A DNA stretch of 64,000 bases from WLXB01 sp040221475 (GCA_040221475.1 JAVKEJ010000032.1:310001-374000), one strand, 5' to 3'. Shown: positions 54,258 to 63,346, counted from the first letter of the stretch. Numbers and translations: made by a program. Notes: generated from the letters alone by a model not told the origin.

Positions 54258-55043
54258 CTAGCGGGTTTCAGCGTTCAGGGGAACCTCATCATCATAGACG
54301 TGATCTGGCAACGGCAGACCTGCGAGATCAGCCATAGACAGATGATCTGATAGGGTAATATTAAGGCTTTCAATGACGGCTGCTAATTGGCGGGTGTGTT
54401 GCGCCATATGCCAAGCTGTGCGCTCTAACAAATCATCGACTGACTGCGCGCCATAGTAGGTTTCGAGTGTTTCGGGAAGCCGGTTTCCAGCATTCGTACC
54501 ACACCACCATGCCTGAAAATCGACTGCGACCAACGCGCCAAAATCAGAAACAGCATCGCCATCACACATAGCTTCGGACGGCTGACGTTCAAAAAACTCA
54601 AATGTTAGAACACCACCCTTAGCCGCTTCGAGAAATGCCTGGGCGATGACAAAGATGTGATAGCTGAGAGCTAAATAGGTGCGGTCGCGACCCGGCAATT
54701 TTTTACCCAGAACTTTAAGCGGCAACTGTCGCGCATGAGATTGCGCAACCGTTAGAATACGCTCAACTTTTGCAACCAATTCTGTAACGGCGAGACCTTT
54801 GGCCGGGCCATCAACTCCAACAAAGACCGCCACATCACGCAGGTTTTGGGCCAAGACAAAGCGTTGCCCCTGGGAGACAACGGGGACGGACTTCGCCCCG
54901 AGGGCTTGCAAAGCAGCCAAGCCATCGTCATCCGCAAGGACGTTGACACTTTCAAAAGCCACCGCGTGCTGGGTAAGGAATTCCTTGGCTTTCAAACAAC
55001 TAGAGCATCCAGGTTGCCAAAACACGCGATAAGGCTCAGGCAT
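54258..55043 (-). CDS. glutaredoxin-DinB domain fusion
   Basis: A 261-aa protein. Residues 1-80 are glutaredoxin-like with the motif PGCSSCLKAKEFL (Cys-x2-Cys) and the cis-Pro in KSVPVVSQG. From about residue 110 a DinB-like four-helix domain follows, with ALSYHIFVIAQAFLEA and LERTAWHMAQHTRQL; the His residues could be its metal ligands. The two-domain layout is found in some proteobacteria; no biochemical role is assigned. It lies in the same minus-strand run as the cytochrome c and the membrane protein. Confidence 0.8.
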   Translation of the reverse strand: MPEPYRVFWQPGCSSCLKAKEFLTQHAVAFESVNVLADDDGLAALQALGAKSVPVVSQGQRFVLAQNLRDVAVFVGVDGPAKGLAVTELVAKVERILTVAQSHARQLPLKVLGKKLPGRDRTYLALSYHIFVIAQAFLEAAKGGVLTFEFFERQPSEAMCDGDAVSDFGALVAVDFQAWWCGTNAGNRLPETLETYYGAQSVDDLLERTAWHMAQHTRQLAAVIESLNITLSDHLSMADLAGLPLPDHVYDDEVPLNAETR

Positions 55044-55058
55044 GAATGGAGTCCTTTG

Positions 55059-55724
55059 TTAGAAGGGCTTCACTTTACCCAGGAACGCTACGGTGGCAAT
55101 GAGCGCATACATAGTGAGAACCGCGACCAGTGTTTTATTAATGGTTTTCGTGATGATCGCTTCGCGCTCGGGGGTCGAGCCATGTTCGGCCAATTCCATG
55201 AACGGTTTGATGAACGGGCGGAAACAAATGTCAATCGCCATGGCCGCATAAAACACACAACCAAACAGCAGAATTTTTACTGCGAACCAGCCTTCTTGAA
55301 GTGGCCCATTGCCAAATAACGACCACAACCCAACACCGACGTAGACCGTGCCAAGCACGCCTTCGAGGCCGAACTGTACCAGCATCAGCTTTTCAGCTAG
55401 GGGCTTGCCTTCGTTCTGGCCAATTAAAATGACCATATAAATCCAGCCCAGACCAACGCCCCAGCCCGCCACAAATAACCACGTTGGGATCTCATAAAGC
55501 CCCAGAGAAGCCGCGAGATGGAGACCAACCGGAAAGATGAGCGCAAAACAGATGCGCGGCAGGAAATCAATAAGAAGACCCATCTTCATGATGGTGGCCC
55601 GGGTTTCAAAACTCAGGTCCGCACGCTTGGCATAAACCGCCGAGAGAAACACACCAACATCAGCCCCAAGCCAGAACACGAACAGGAGAATGTGGACAAA
55701 CCCCCAAACCAAATAACTTTCCAT
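55059..55724 (-). CDS. CopD-like multi-helix membrane protein
   Basis: A 221-aa protein with about six membrane segments (MESYLVWGFVHILLFVFWLGADVGVFLSAVYAKRA, IDFLPRICFALIFPVGLHLAA and others). Membrane His residues (His11, and the one in FPVGLHLAAS) resemble CopD-like or haem-binding membrane proteins. It lies 15 bp upstream of the glutaredoxin-DinB gene, in the run with the cytochrome c and FMN/FAD oxidoreductase. It may be a membrane haem or quinone partner; that is inference. Confidence 0.7.
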   Translation of the reverse strand: MESYLVWGFVHILLFVFWLGADVGVFLSAVYAKRADLSFETRATIMKMGLLIDFLPRICFALIFPVGLHLAASLGLYEIPTWLFVAGWGVGLGWIYMVILIGQNEGKPLAEKLMLVQFGLEGVLGTVYVGVGLWSLFGNGPLQEGWFAVKILLFGCVFYAAMAIDICFRPFIKPFMELAEHGSTPEREAIITKTINKTLVAVLTMYALIATVAFLGKVKPF

Positions 55725-55771
55725 ACCCTTCTCCCTTCTTAAAATGATCCGCCGGTGCGCAGCGACCGGCT

Positions 55772-57451
55772 TTAGCTATCAAAAAACTCGACGATAGTGC
55801 GCGCAACACCAGCATGATTCGCTGGCATGTCCTTGACCGTGTAGTCAGCAGGCCCTGAGGCGACCGCAGACTTAGTCATGGGAGACTCGGGGCCACCCAA
55901 CAACAAAGGACATTGCATCTTCGGCAGACGTTCTGACATGGGATAGCTAAAGTGTGCTTTGTACGCCGCCTGGTAAATATCGTAAGCCTTGAACAGATCA
56001 AGGGTGCGGCGCTGAATTACTTCTGGATCAATATCGGGCTCGCCAAAACGTGAAATATTAGCCGCCTTGCGTTCGAACCACGGGTTAAACAATTCTTGAT
56101 CGCGCACCATATTCCACACAAAAATCCAATGGCCGCCGAAGTCATCAAAGGGAATATCTGGCGTGTATTTCGACGAAAAATCTTCTAAAGCCCGGCCCTT
56201 GAGTTCCATAGCCATGATGCTCGGCACAGCCACATGCTTAACCAAGTCCGGGTGTTGCACGGCGAGTTCCACGGCGACCGTGCCACCGCCCCAGGTACCG
56301 AACACGTCAACCTCATCATAGCCAAGGGCATGAACGGCTTCGGCCAGGAACGACGCCTGCTTTTCAACCGTCAGGGTGCCCATAGGGTTTTCGGACTCTC
56401 CATTCCCCGGCAAATCAATAGCCAGCACTGGACGTGTGCCAATGAGCGGCTCCATGTAACGATCCATAGAGAAGCTTGAAGACGCTGAGGCGTGAATGAA
56501 GAGGATCGGCCGACCGGAACCATCCGTATTGCGGCGACAGTACAGGGACCCGCCACCGACTTGAACGTACTCGCCCCACAATTTACCCGGCACTGGTTCT
56601 GTCTTGATGACTGACGGGGCCGGTTTTGGGGATGGATTTTCTTTGAGAACACGCTTGAGAATATCTATGGCATCGGGGCCAGTATCTGGACGATACACTT
56701 CAACCGAGTCAGACGGTGCCGGCATGCGGTCCAAGCCTTCATACAGAACATCAGTCTTAGGGCTCATAATGATGCATTTGACCTGCATCTCTTTGACGGA
56801 GTTATTGGCATCTTGAGTAAAAGCTGCGCGGTAGGGCTTGCGATAGTCAGGGCCAGAACGCAGAAACTCAATCACCGCTGTTTGCAAACGCTCCGGTGGT
56901 GGCAATGTCGCATCCATACGCGAGGCCAAATCTGTGCGGTACCAGGGGAAGAAGATGAGCTGTTCGCGAAAACGCGCCCACGTCCAGGTCAGGTGCGAGC
57001 CACTCCAATTGTACTCAAGGGGCACAAAATAATTTTCCAGAATTTCCGCAACCAGGTCTTTGGGCATATTGACGTAGCCATTGACCACACCGACCGTGAG
57101 TTTTTCGGGGTGACGCCAAGCCAGTTCTAAAGAGCAGACCGCCCCCGTGTGGAATCCATAGACCGGACATTTTTCAATACCCAGCACATCCATCAGGTCG
57201 GCGACGTTTTGTGCGTAGTCCGTCATCACCGGAGAGTCGAGTTCGAGCGGGTCTGACAAGCCGTTGCCTGGGGTATCGGGTGCGATCACCGTGTAATCGT
57301 TGGCCAAATCTTCAATCAGCGGAATATATTCCTGAGAGGAATTGGGAGATTGGTGCAACAGAATGACCGGCGGACCAGAGCCAGCACGGCGGTAATGCAC
57401 CTGGCGCTCGCCGCGAATCGTAGCCATATGTCTGGTAATCTTGGCAGCCAT
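55772..57451 (-). CDS. tandem alpha/beta hydrolase-fold protein
   Basis: A 559-aa protein of two alpha/beta-hydrolase domains (about residues 1-270 and 290-559). Parallel segments are PVILLHQSPNSS and PILFIHASASSS, IAPDTPGNGLSDP and LAIDLPGNGESENP. The nucleophile elbow is GFHTG (99-103) in the first and GTWGG (385-389) in the second, so neither has the Ser of GxSxG. His or Trp at this place argues against ordinary esterase activity in both domains. First gene of the minus-strand redox run, 47 bp ahead of the membrane-protein gene. Confidence 0.85.
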   Translation of the reverse strand: MAAKITRHMATIRGERQVHYRRAGSGPPVILLHQSPNSSQEYIPLIEDLANDYTVIAPDTPGNGLSDPLELDSPVMTDYAQNVADLMDVLGIEKCPVYGFHTGAVCSLELAWRHPEKLTVGVVNGYVNMPKDLVAEILENYFVPLEYNWSGSHLTWTWARFREQLIFFPWYRTDLASRMDATLPPPERLQTAVIEFLRSGPDYRKPYRAAFTQDANNSVKEMQVKCIIMSPKTDVLYEGLDRMPAPSDSVEVYRPDTGPDAIDILKRVLKENPSPKPAPSVIKTEPVPGKLWGEYVQVGGGSLYCRRNTDGSGRPILFIHASASSSFSMDRYMEPLIGTRPVLAIDLPGNGESENPMGTLTVEKQASFLAEAVHALGYDEVDVFGTWGGGTVAVELAVQHPDLVKHVAVPSIMAMELKGRALEDFSSKYTPDIPFDDFGGHWIFVWNMVRDQELFNPWFERKAANISRFGEPDIDPEVIQRRTLDLFKAYDIYQAAYKAHFSYPMSERLPKMQCPLLLGGPESPMTKSAVASGPADYTVKDMPANHAGVARTIVEFFDS

Positions 57452-57599
57452 GCGTCTTCTCCCATATTCGTAAGGGCCAGAGATTAACCAGTGAACCCCT
57501 GTTCTGGCCAGAGGAACAGTGCAACTTAGAATTCTGGTTTCGCCTGATGGCTGGCGTTACAGTGTTTTCAAACATATTTATATTTTAAAGGAGCACACC

Positions 57600-58166
57600 A
57601 TGGACGGGTCATCCCTTCAACGCCGGACCTTAGAGGTCAAACCAGCAACACCTGAGGCCCTTGCCCCCTACGGCAAAATTTTAGGCGCCGGAACCGGAGC
57701 GACCGTTGGAGTGAGTGACTTTTACGAGGGCGCAGTGGCTATTTCAGCACCCGTGGACTTTAAATCAGACGACGACACTTGTTTATCTCTCGCCACACTC
57801 CAGCCCCGAGCCTTTGAACTAAAATACCTGGAGCGCCATTTCAAACATACCCAAACCTTTATCCCTTTGGGCGGAAAACCTTTCGTAGCGGTTTTTGGCG
57901 CCCCGACCAAAGGCGAAATGCCGGACGTGGAGACCTTGGAGGCTTTTCGATTCGACGGTCAGGCCGGGTTCACCATGCATATCGGGACCTGGCATGAGTT
58001 CCCTTTCGCTTTGGAAGCCGATACCAACATGGTGGTGATTCTGCGCAGCGAGACGACCCGCGATCTCGCCACCGAAAACGTCAAAGATAATGAGGCTCAT
58101 GGGCCGGATTTGGACAAAAAGAATCTGGCGCAACGGACCGGGCTGGTCTTTGAAATCGCCGTTTAG
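57600..58166 (+). CDS. ureidoglycolate lyase (AllA) family protein
   Basis: A 188-aa cupin-fold protein of the AllA family, which releases urea from ureidoglycolate in purine breakdown. Family segments are PEALAPYGKILGAG, KYLERHFKHTQTFIPLGGKPFVAV and GFTMHIGTWHEFPFAL. The start at 57600 is chosen because AAGGAG lies 6 bases upstream. No other allantoin genes are nearby, so the substrate may differ. It is divergent from the tandem hydrolase. Confidence 0.85.
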   Translation: MDGSSLQRRTLEVKPATPEALAPYGKILGAGTGATVGVSDFYEGAVAISAPVDFKSDDDTCLSLATLQPRAFELKYLERHFKHTQTFIPLGGKPFVAVFGAPTKGEMPDVETLEAFRFDGQAGFTMHIGTWHEFPFALEADTNMVVILRSETTRDLATENVKDNEAHGPDLDKKNLAQRTGLVFEIAV

Positions 58167-58201
58167 GGCAGAATTCCAGGCAAAACCCACCGCAAAATAA
58201 A

Positions 58202-58233
58202 TTAAAAAAAATATATGTGGGAATAATTCCCAC
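58202..58233 (-). terminator. minus-strand terminator
   Basis: On the minus strand a 7-bp stem (GTGGGAA with TTCCCAC, loop TTA) is followed by ATATATTTTTTTT. It would end a transcript coming from the metY-type gene or from an RNA in the gap. Confidence 0.7.
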
Positions 58234-58236
58234 AAA

Positions 58237-58450
58237 GTGTTACGGTCATGCCGTGCCCGTCAGCGCATGGCCGGACTAGACCCACCCAATGGTGGCATAA
58301 GGTCCGGCCCCTTTGACCCAAGCTGGCCCGAATTGCTGAAGTTCCGTTTTCCCTCATCGGGATCACGGTTGCGGCCTCGGTCAGAGAAAACCTGGACAGC
58401 CGCGGCCTCTTACCCGGCAGAACAGTTTTTCCCCGAGGCCGCTTTTATTT
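58237..58450 (+). ncRNA. candidate structured noncoding RNA
   Basis: On the plus strand a long-range stem pairs CCGTG-CCCG (58251-58259) with CGGG-AT-CACGG (58358-58368). Inside it, TCAGC pairs with GCTGA, and GGCCGGAC with GTCCGGCC around a CCACC/GGTGG hairpin. A local hairpin (CCGT...ACGG at 58344-58368) competes for the 3' arm. GCGGCCTC (58402-58409) and GAGGCCGC (58435-58442) followed by TTTTATTT could form a terminator with a 25-base loop. The rod shape recalls 6S RNA, but no family is assigned. The strand is uncertain. Confidence 0.35.
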
Positions 58451-58487
58451 CTGGGTCTGAAGGGGCCGCAGCTACAAAACCTTATGC

Positions 58488-59783
58488 TCAGACTTTCCCA
58501 AGAGCCTGGTCAATATCAGCGATAATATCGGCGACATGTTCGATGCCGATCGACAAGCGCACATATCCAGGTGTGACGCCTGTGGCAGCCTGATCTTCCA
58601 CTGACAATTGGGAATGCGTGGTGCTGGCGGGATGAATGGCTAGGGACCGAGCATCACCGATGTTGGCAACGTGATAGAGCAGTTCCAGTGAATCGATAAA
58701 CTTACGACCAGCCTCGACGCCACCTTCTAATTCAAACCCCAGCAAGCCACCGTAGTGACCATCGGCCAAATATGTATCGGCACGGCGGCGTGCCTCGCCA
58801 TCCATCAACCCAGGATAAATGACCCGTGAAACTTTGCTATGGCTCTGAAGGAACGCAGCAACAGTGGCCGCATTTTCACAGTGCTTACGAATACGCAGCG
58901 GCAAGGTCTCTACGCCCTGGATGAACTGAAAAGCATTCATCGGACTCATCGATGCCCCAATATCGCGGAGCAAAATAACACGCGCTCTGAGAATATAAGC
59001 AATTGGTCCGAGCGGCTTCGCCGCTTCGATCCAGACAGCACCGTGATAACTAGGGTCAGGCTCAGATAACAATGGGAAACGCTCTTTATGGGCTTCCCAA
59101 TCAAACGTGCCACTGTCGATAATCACACCCCCGATAGAGGTGCCATGACCGCCGATATATTTGGTGGTGGAATACATAACAATGGCGGCACCATGATCAA
59201 TAGGACGGCAGATCAGCGGTGCCGCCGTGTTATCGACGATCAAAGGTACGCCAAGACTGCGGCCAATATCAGCCACTTCTTTAATGGGGAACACTTCCAA
59301 CTTCGGGTTAGGCAACGTTTCCGCATAGTAGCAGCGGGTTTTGTCGTCGGTCAGCTTGCGGAAAGACTCCGGGTCTGACGGATTAGCAAAGCGCGCCTCG
59401 ATCCCCAGTTGCTTCAGCGTATTGGCAAACAAATTCCACGTCCCACCATACAGATCCGTGGACGTTACAAAGTTGTCGCCGGCCTGACAGAGATTGAGGA
59501 TCGCAAAGGTCGATGCAGACTGGCCTGAGGCAACTGCCAGGGCCGCCACGCCGCCTTCCAAAGCTGCGAGACGTTGCTCAAGCACGTCATTGGTCGGGTT
59601 CATAATGCGTGTGTAGATGTTCCCAAGCTCAGCGAGCGCAAAGAGATTGGACGCATGTTCCGTGTCGCGAAACTCGTAAGACGTCGTCTGATAAATGGGG
59701 ACGGCAACGGACGTGGTGGCAGGGTCAGACCGAAAACCAGCATGAAGCGCGAGCGTGTCAGGGTGCAATTTACGGTCAGTCAT
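58488..59783 (-). CDS. O-acetylhomoserine aminocarboxypropyltransferase (MetY type)
   Basis: A 431-aa PLP enzyme of the Cys/Met metabolism family. The N-terminus LHAGFRSDPATTSVAVPIYQTTSYEF, VASGQSASTFAI, and the PLP-binding Lys in MYSTTKYIGGHG are the signature of O-acetylhomoserine sulfhydrylases. It uses sulfide or methanethiol to give homocysteine or methionine. No riboswitch-like element was seen in the 40 bp upstream. It is co-directional with the hydrolase upstream (42 bp apart). Confidence 0.92.
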   Translation of the reverse strand: MTDRKLHPDTLALHAGFRSDPATTSVAVPIYQTTSYEFRDTEHASNLFALAELGNIYTRIMNPTNDVLEQRLAALEGGVAALAVASGQSASTFAILNLCQAGDNFVTSTDLYGGTWNLFANTLKQLGIEARFANPSDPESFRKLTDDKTRCYYAETLPNPKLEVFPIKEVADIGRSLGVPLIVDNTAAPLICRPIDHGAAIVMYSTTKYIGGHGTSIGGVIIDSGTFDWEAHKERFPLLSEPDPSYHGAVWIEAAKPLGPIAYILRARVILLRDIGASMSPMNAFQFIQGVETLPLRIRKHCENAATVAAFLQSHSKVSRVIYPGLMDGEARRRADTYLADGHYGGLLGFELEGGVEAGRKFIDSLELLYHVANIGDARSLAIHPASTTHSQLSVEDQAATGVTPGYVRLSIGIEHVADIIADIDQALGKV

Positions 59784-59824
59784 ATCATATTCCTTAATTT
59801 AAGCGTTAGTATTGAGGCCCGGAG

Positions 59825-60787
59825 TTACTTGCGCTCCAGGCTTGCACGGTTATTTGTCAGGGATTGCACCTCAGCGTTCTCAAGAAAATCTTGAGCAAAG
59901 GCATCGTCTTTGAGATACGCGTCTAGGAACGCTGTGGATGTGCCCCGAATGATGGAGAGGCCTTCGTGGTCAGGGGATCCTCCTGCTGTTTCGCGACAGA
60001 TGAGGCCACCGTAGTAGTGATCTCCCTCGTCCAACACAACGCCATAGCTATTGCCCGGAGGGGTTTCAAAATAAGCAGCCATGCGCCAGGGCCAAGGATG
60101 TACCGGTCCCCCGCCTGTCGCGCCCAAATCTTTCGTGCCACCCGAAGAATAAACAGGCCCCGTATAACGCGCGAAAGCGCCCTCGGCGATGTTCGGCAAT
60201 GGTCCGACTCCACTCAGCACCACAGCCACATCGTAACGATCATCAGCGACATCCAGGAGTTCGCTAGTGTTCCGATCGATCGTATCAAGGCCCGTCATGA
60301 TTAGCGCAATTTGACCGCCGAAAGAATGGCCTGCCGCCGCAATATGATCGCGATTTATTTTTCCTTTTAAGCCTGGGATTGCGGTCTCAATGTTGTCCAG
60401 CATATCCAAGATATAACTCATGTCTTGCACGCGTTCGCCAACCAAATCCTTATCTGCAAGGTCCTGAAACCCGAAACCGTTGGATTCTGAATCAAGATGC
60501 AGCGGTGAAATTGTGACGTAACCATGGGACGTCCAGTGATCCGTCATGGCTGTGTACATATTCTTCGGGCACAACGCGCCCTGTGAAAACACGACCAATG
60601 GATAAGGCCCAGCACCCGTCGGCCAGGTGACACGCACCGCAAGCGGAATCATCCTACCCGGCCTGTCCAGCACGACGGGATAGGCCGCATTGACATCTTC
60701 TTCTCCACGCAGCGACTTGTAGATATCTAAGACACCCGCATGAGCGGGCAGAGCTGTAACCAGTGCGATTAAGAGAACGCGAAGCAT
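59825..60787 (-). CDS. exported alpha/beta hydrolase (chlorophyllase/PAF-AH-like)
   Basis: A 320-aa hydrolase with a signal peptide (MLRVLLIALVTALPAHAG). The elbow is AAGHSFGGQIAL with Ser nucleophile, preceded by PLVVFSQGALCPKNMY (oxyanion region). The last conserved part GNSYGVVLDEGDHYYGGLIC contains the likely catalytic His. The family includes platelet-activating-factor acetylhydrolase and dienelactone-type hydrolases. Substrate not readable. It is 25 bp from the quinone-reductase gene on the same strand. Confidence 0.88.
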   Translation of the reverse strand: MLRVLLIALVTALPAHAGVLDIYKSLRGEEDVNAAYPVVLDRPGRMIPLAVRVTWPTGAGPYPLVVFSQGALCPKNMYTAMTDHWTSHGYVTISPLHLDSESNGFGFQDLADKDLVGERVQDMSYILDMLDNIETAIPGLKGKINRDHIAAAGHSFGGQIALIMTGLDTIDRNTSELLDVADDRYDVAVVLSGVGPLPNIAEGAFARYTGPVYSSGGTKDLGATGGGPVHPWPWRMAAYFETPPGNSYGVVLDEGDHYYGGLICRETAGGSPDHEGLSIIRGTSTAFLDAYLKDDAFAQDFLENAEVQSLTNNRASLERK

Positions 60788-60812
60788 AGTCCCTCCGAAC
60801 GCCGGGCGCCTG

Positions 60813-61787
60813 TTAGTCTTGAGGCACGGCTAGAATGATTTTACCAAAGTGATGCCGTTCGCCGACCATCTCGTGGGCTCTGGCCACTTCTGAAACAGGC
60901 AGTACGGTATCGATGATGGGACGGAACGTGCCATCTTTAAACATCGGGATCGCCTCATTGCGGAAGCTTGGGATAGTCTCATGTACATATCGTGCCGAAC
61001 TATCAATGCTCATTGAGAGAAGCTGGATATTGCGGGCACCGATATTCAAACTAAAAGTGACCATGCGACCACCGGTGGAACCGTACATCGCAATGCGGCC
61101 TTCATGACCCATAGATTCGATCAGATCTGAGGCGGTTTCTTCGCCAATGGTCATGCAACCCACATCTAAACCCTGGCCTTCGGTCAATTCCATGACACGT
61201 TCGTGGACATTTTGAGTTTTGTAATTGATCAGTGCGTCACAACCGTACTCAGTGGCTTTAGCCAGTTTCTCGCCCTGACTCGCAGTTCCGACCACCCAGC
61301 AGCCTTTGGCTTTCGCGATTTGCAAGGCAGCCGTGCCGACCGATGACGCAATAGCCTCAATGAGAACCTTTTCCCCAGGCTGGGCTTTGGTCACGATGTG
61401 CAACGCGTGCCACGCCGTCAGCCAGCCAACGCCAGCCGCAGCCCCTTGCTCAAACGTCCAACCATCAGGCAATGGAAACGCATGGTAGTCCTTAATCAGA
61501 CATTTCGTGGCATGAGACCCGCGGCCTCGGAAAAAGACTTTATCGCCCACCGCACAACGGTCGACGCTCGCGCCAATGGCGGACACAACGCCCGCACCTT
61601 CGAGCCCAAGTATGATCGGCGAGGCCAAGCCTGTGTACGTTCCAGCGCGCATACGCGTCTCGGCAAAGTTGACACCCGACGCATGCACATCGACCACCAC
61701 TTCGTCTGGACCGGGCACGGGGTCTGGGATATCGGCCCACTGCATCACTTCTGGGCCACCAAATTCCTCGACCAGCCATCCCTTCAT
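60813..61787 (-). CDS. NADPH:quinone reductase-like MDR dehydrogenase
   Basis: A 324-aa zinc-less medium-chain dehydrogenase. Motifs are GEKVLIEAIASSVGTAALQIAKAKGCWVVGT (cofactor binding) and the N-terminal GroES-like fold with VDVHASGVNFAETRMRAGTY; zinc-ligand Cys are missing. Family members reduce quinones or enones with NADPH. It lies between the MFS transporter gene (54 bp away) and the exported hydrolase on the same strand. Confidence 0.92.
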   Translation of the reverse strand: MKGWLVEEFGGPEVMQWADIPDPVPGPDEVVVDVHASGVNFAETRMRAGTYTGLASPIILGLEGAGVVSAIGASVDRCAVGDKVFFRGRGSHATKCLIKDYHAFPLPDGWTFEQGAAAGVGWLTAWHALHIVTKAQPGEKVLIEAIASSVGTAALQIAKAKGCWVVGTASQGEKLAKATEYGCDALINYKTQNVHERVMELTEGQGLDVGCMTIGEETASDLIESMGHEGRIAMYGSTGGRMVTFSLNIGARNIQLLSMSIDSSARYVHETIPSFRNEAIPMFKDGTFRPIIDTVLPVSEVARAHEMVGERHHFGKIILAVPQD

Positions 61788-61841
61788 AATTTTTCTCCGT
61801 CTCGCATTCTTAATTCTAGGTTCAATGTGTCTGGGTTGACG

Positions 61842-63152
61842 TTAGGTCTGCGTCCGCATTTGGCGATCAACTTCCTCAACTTCTAGGCCCGACTGTATTG
61901 GTTTAAGTCTCAAGTATAACAACCCGGCCACTGCCAATGGAATGCCCACGACAACCGAGAAGGTCATGTTCCAATCGAAAAACTGAACGCCATAAGTGAC
62001 GACCAAAGGTCCAATCGCAATGCCAAGGTTCACGGCCAAACTGGAACAAACCGCAAGCCCCGTGGCCCGCAGATGCGTTGGGAAAACCTCGGCAATATAG
62101 GCGAACTTCACAGCAGCTGTGCCGTAAAAGAACGTCGTCGCGATACACAACACGATGAGGGTGTCCCAATATCCGGACGTAAACCACACCATGCTAAGAA
62201 ATGCAGCAGCACCCAACAACGTAAAGAGGGTCACTGTGGTGCGGCGAGTTAGCACAAATTCACCGGTGACAGCCGCCACGACATAGCCGATGACGGCCAC
62301 AGCATTGGCATAGCCGACAATATAGGTGGCATCGGCCTGAGCTAAACCACGCGACTCAATCAAGAATGTCGGCAACCACAGCGAGGCAGCCCCGTAGGCA
62401 ATCACAAAAATAAACTGAGCGATGAACAAGGTGACCGTGCGCACCCGCATATCCGGGGCGAACAACGCCGCCACCTTCGCCTGACTGGACTGACCGGAAG
62501 TAGAAGTCTTTTGCGCCTCGGTTTTATGACCCTCAAAACGTTTGGTTTCTCGCAGAAACTTATGAATCACCCAAATAAAAGGAATAGACAACAATCCGAC
62601 AAGGAAAAGCGGGCGCCAGCCATAGGATTCTAACATAGGCGCAGCGAACAAAGCCGCAAAGAAGGCCCCCAGAGGAAATGCAGTTTGCAACATGCCAGCC
62701 ATGATACCGCGATACCGTGCCGGTGCCTCTTCGGTGACGATTGCCCCGGTGGTGGGATATAACGCACCACCCGAAGAAATCGCAAAAGCCCGCAACATCG
62801 TCATAACAACGATACCCAGCGAGAACGCAACACCCCCAACCACTATCTGTGCTGCACTCTCAGGCACAATGGCATGAGCGGCAATGAACAGTGAGGACGT
62901 TACAGTGATGATCATCAACATATGTTTGCGACCAAATCTGTCCGTTAGCGTGCCGATATAAACCTGCAAAATAGCGCCCACGGAATAGGACACAGCCACG
63001 ACCCAGCCCATAGCCTGAAGACTTACACCAAAGGTCTCCCGGATGGATGGCAAAGCGTATGAGAATAACGCCAAGTCAATTTGGCTGAACAAATAGGCCA
63101 AATGGCAGACGATAAAGGCTTGCAGCGGATAACCGCGAATTTGAGACCACAT
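61842..63152 (-). CDS. MFS transporter (AAHS/SHS-like)
   Basis: A 436-aa major facilitator with twelve predicted helices. The loop 2-3 motif GTLTDRFGRKHMLM and its usual repeats are visible. The overall match resembles the aromatic-acid or sialate/H+ symporter groups. The ATG at 63152 is used; a TTG six codons upstream is also possible. It may import a substrate for the neighbouring reductase and hydrolases. It is divergent from the hydrolase at 63347. Confidence 0.88.
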   Translation of the reverse strand: MWSQIRGYPLQAFIVCHLAYLFSQIDLALFSYALPSIRETFGVSLQAMGWVVAVSYSVGAILQVYIGTLTDRFGRKHMLMIITVTSSLFIAAHAIVPESAAQIVVGGVAFSLGIVVMTMLRAFAISSGGALYPTTGAIVTEEAPARYRGIMAGMLQTAFPLGAFFAALFAAPMLESYGWRPLFLVGLLSIPFIWVIHKFLRETKRFEGHKTEAQKTSTSGQSSQAKVAALFAPDMRVRTVTLFIAQFIFVIAYGAASLWLPTFLIESRGLAQADATYIVGYANAVAVIGYVVAAVTGEFVLTRRTTVTLFTLLGAAAFLSMVWFTSGYWDTLIVLCIATTFFYGTAAVKFAYIAEVFPTHLRATGLAVCSSLAVNLGIAIGPLVVTYGVQFFDWNMTFSVVVGIPLAVAGLLYLRLKPIQSGLEVEEVDRQMRTQT

Positions 63153-63346
63153 GAGACGGGAAACACTCAATTGAACGGGGCTGAACCCTAACCCAGGACA
63201 AGGCCCCTGTCGCCCCTAGACGTATGAGTATGATACTCAAACGCCTTAAATACGTTTAGATCAGAACCGGGCGCTGCACACTCTGTGCTCTATAATGCTA
63301 TGGTCAGATATATGGTGTAAGCTGAACCGTAATACTTGAGGACGCA

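Larger units (their letters stand above)
58167..58487. other. 320-bp convergent intergenic region with structured sequence
   Basis: Between the AllA-like gene (plus) and the metY-type gene (minus). It contains a minus-strand terminator (58202-58233) and a GC-rich tract of nested inverted repeats (58237-58450), listed separately. A frame from 58237 to 58593 was judged to be a shadow. Confidence 0.7.

Noticed and set aside
58237..58450. SRP RNA or RNase P RNA in the convergent gap
   Set aside because: The conserved SRP loop (GGAAGGAAGCA type) and the RNase P core segments are absent.
58237..58593. 118-codon plus-strand open frame in the convergent gap
   Set aside because: It runs into the 3' end of the metY-type gene on the other strand, has no family-like segment and lies over the inverted repeats.
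59784..59824. SAM-type riboswitch ahead of the metY-type gene
   Set aside because: The gap of about 40 bp is too short and has none of the conserved SAM-II or SAM-I segments.
63152..63170. TTG start six codons upstream for the MFS transporter
   Set aside because: No good ribosome-binding site is seen for either start; the ATG is preferred by convention, but the extension cannot be excluded.
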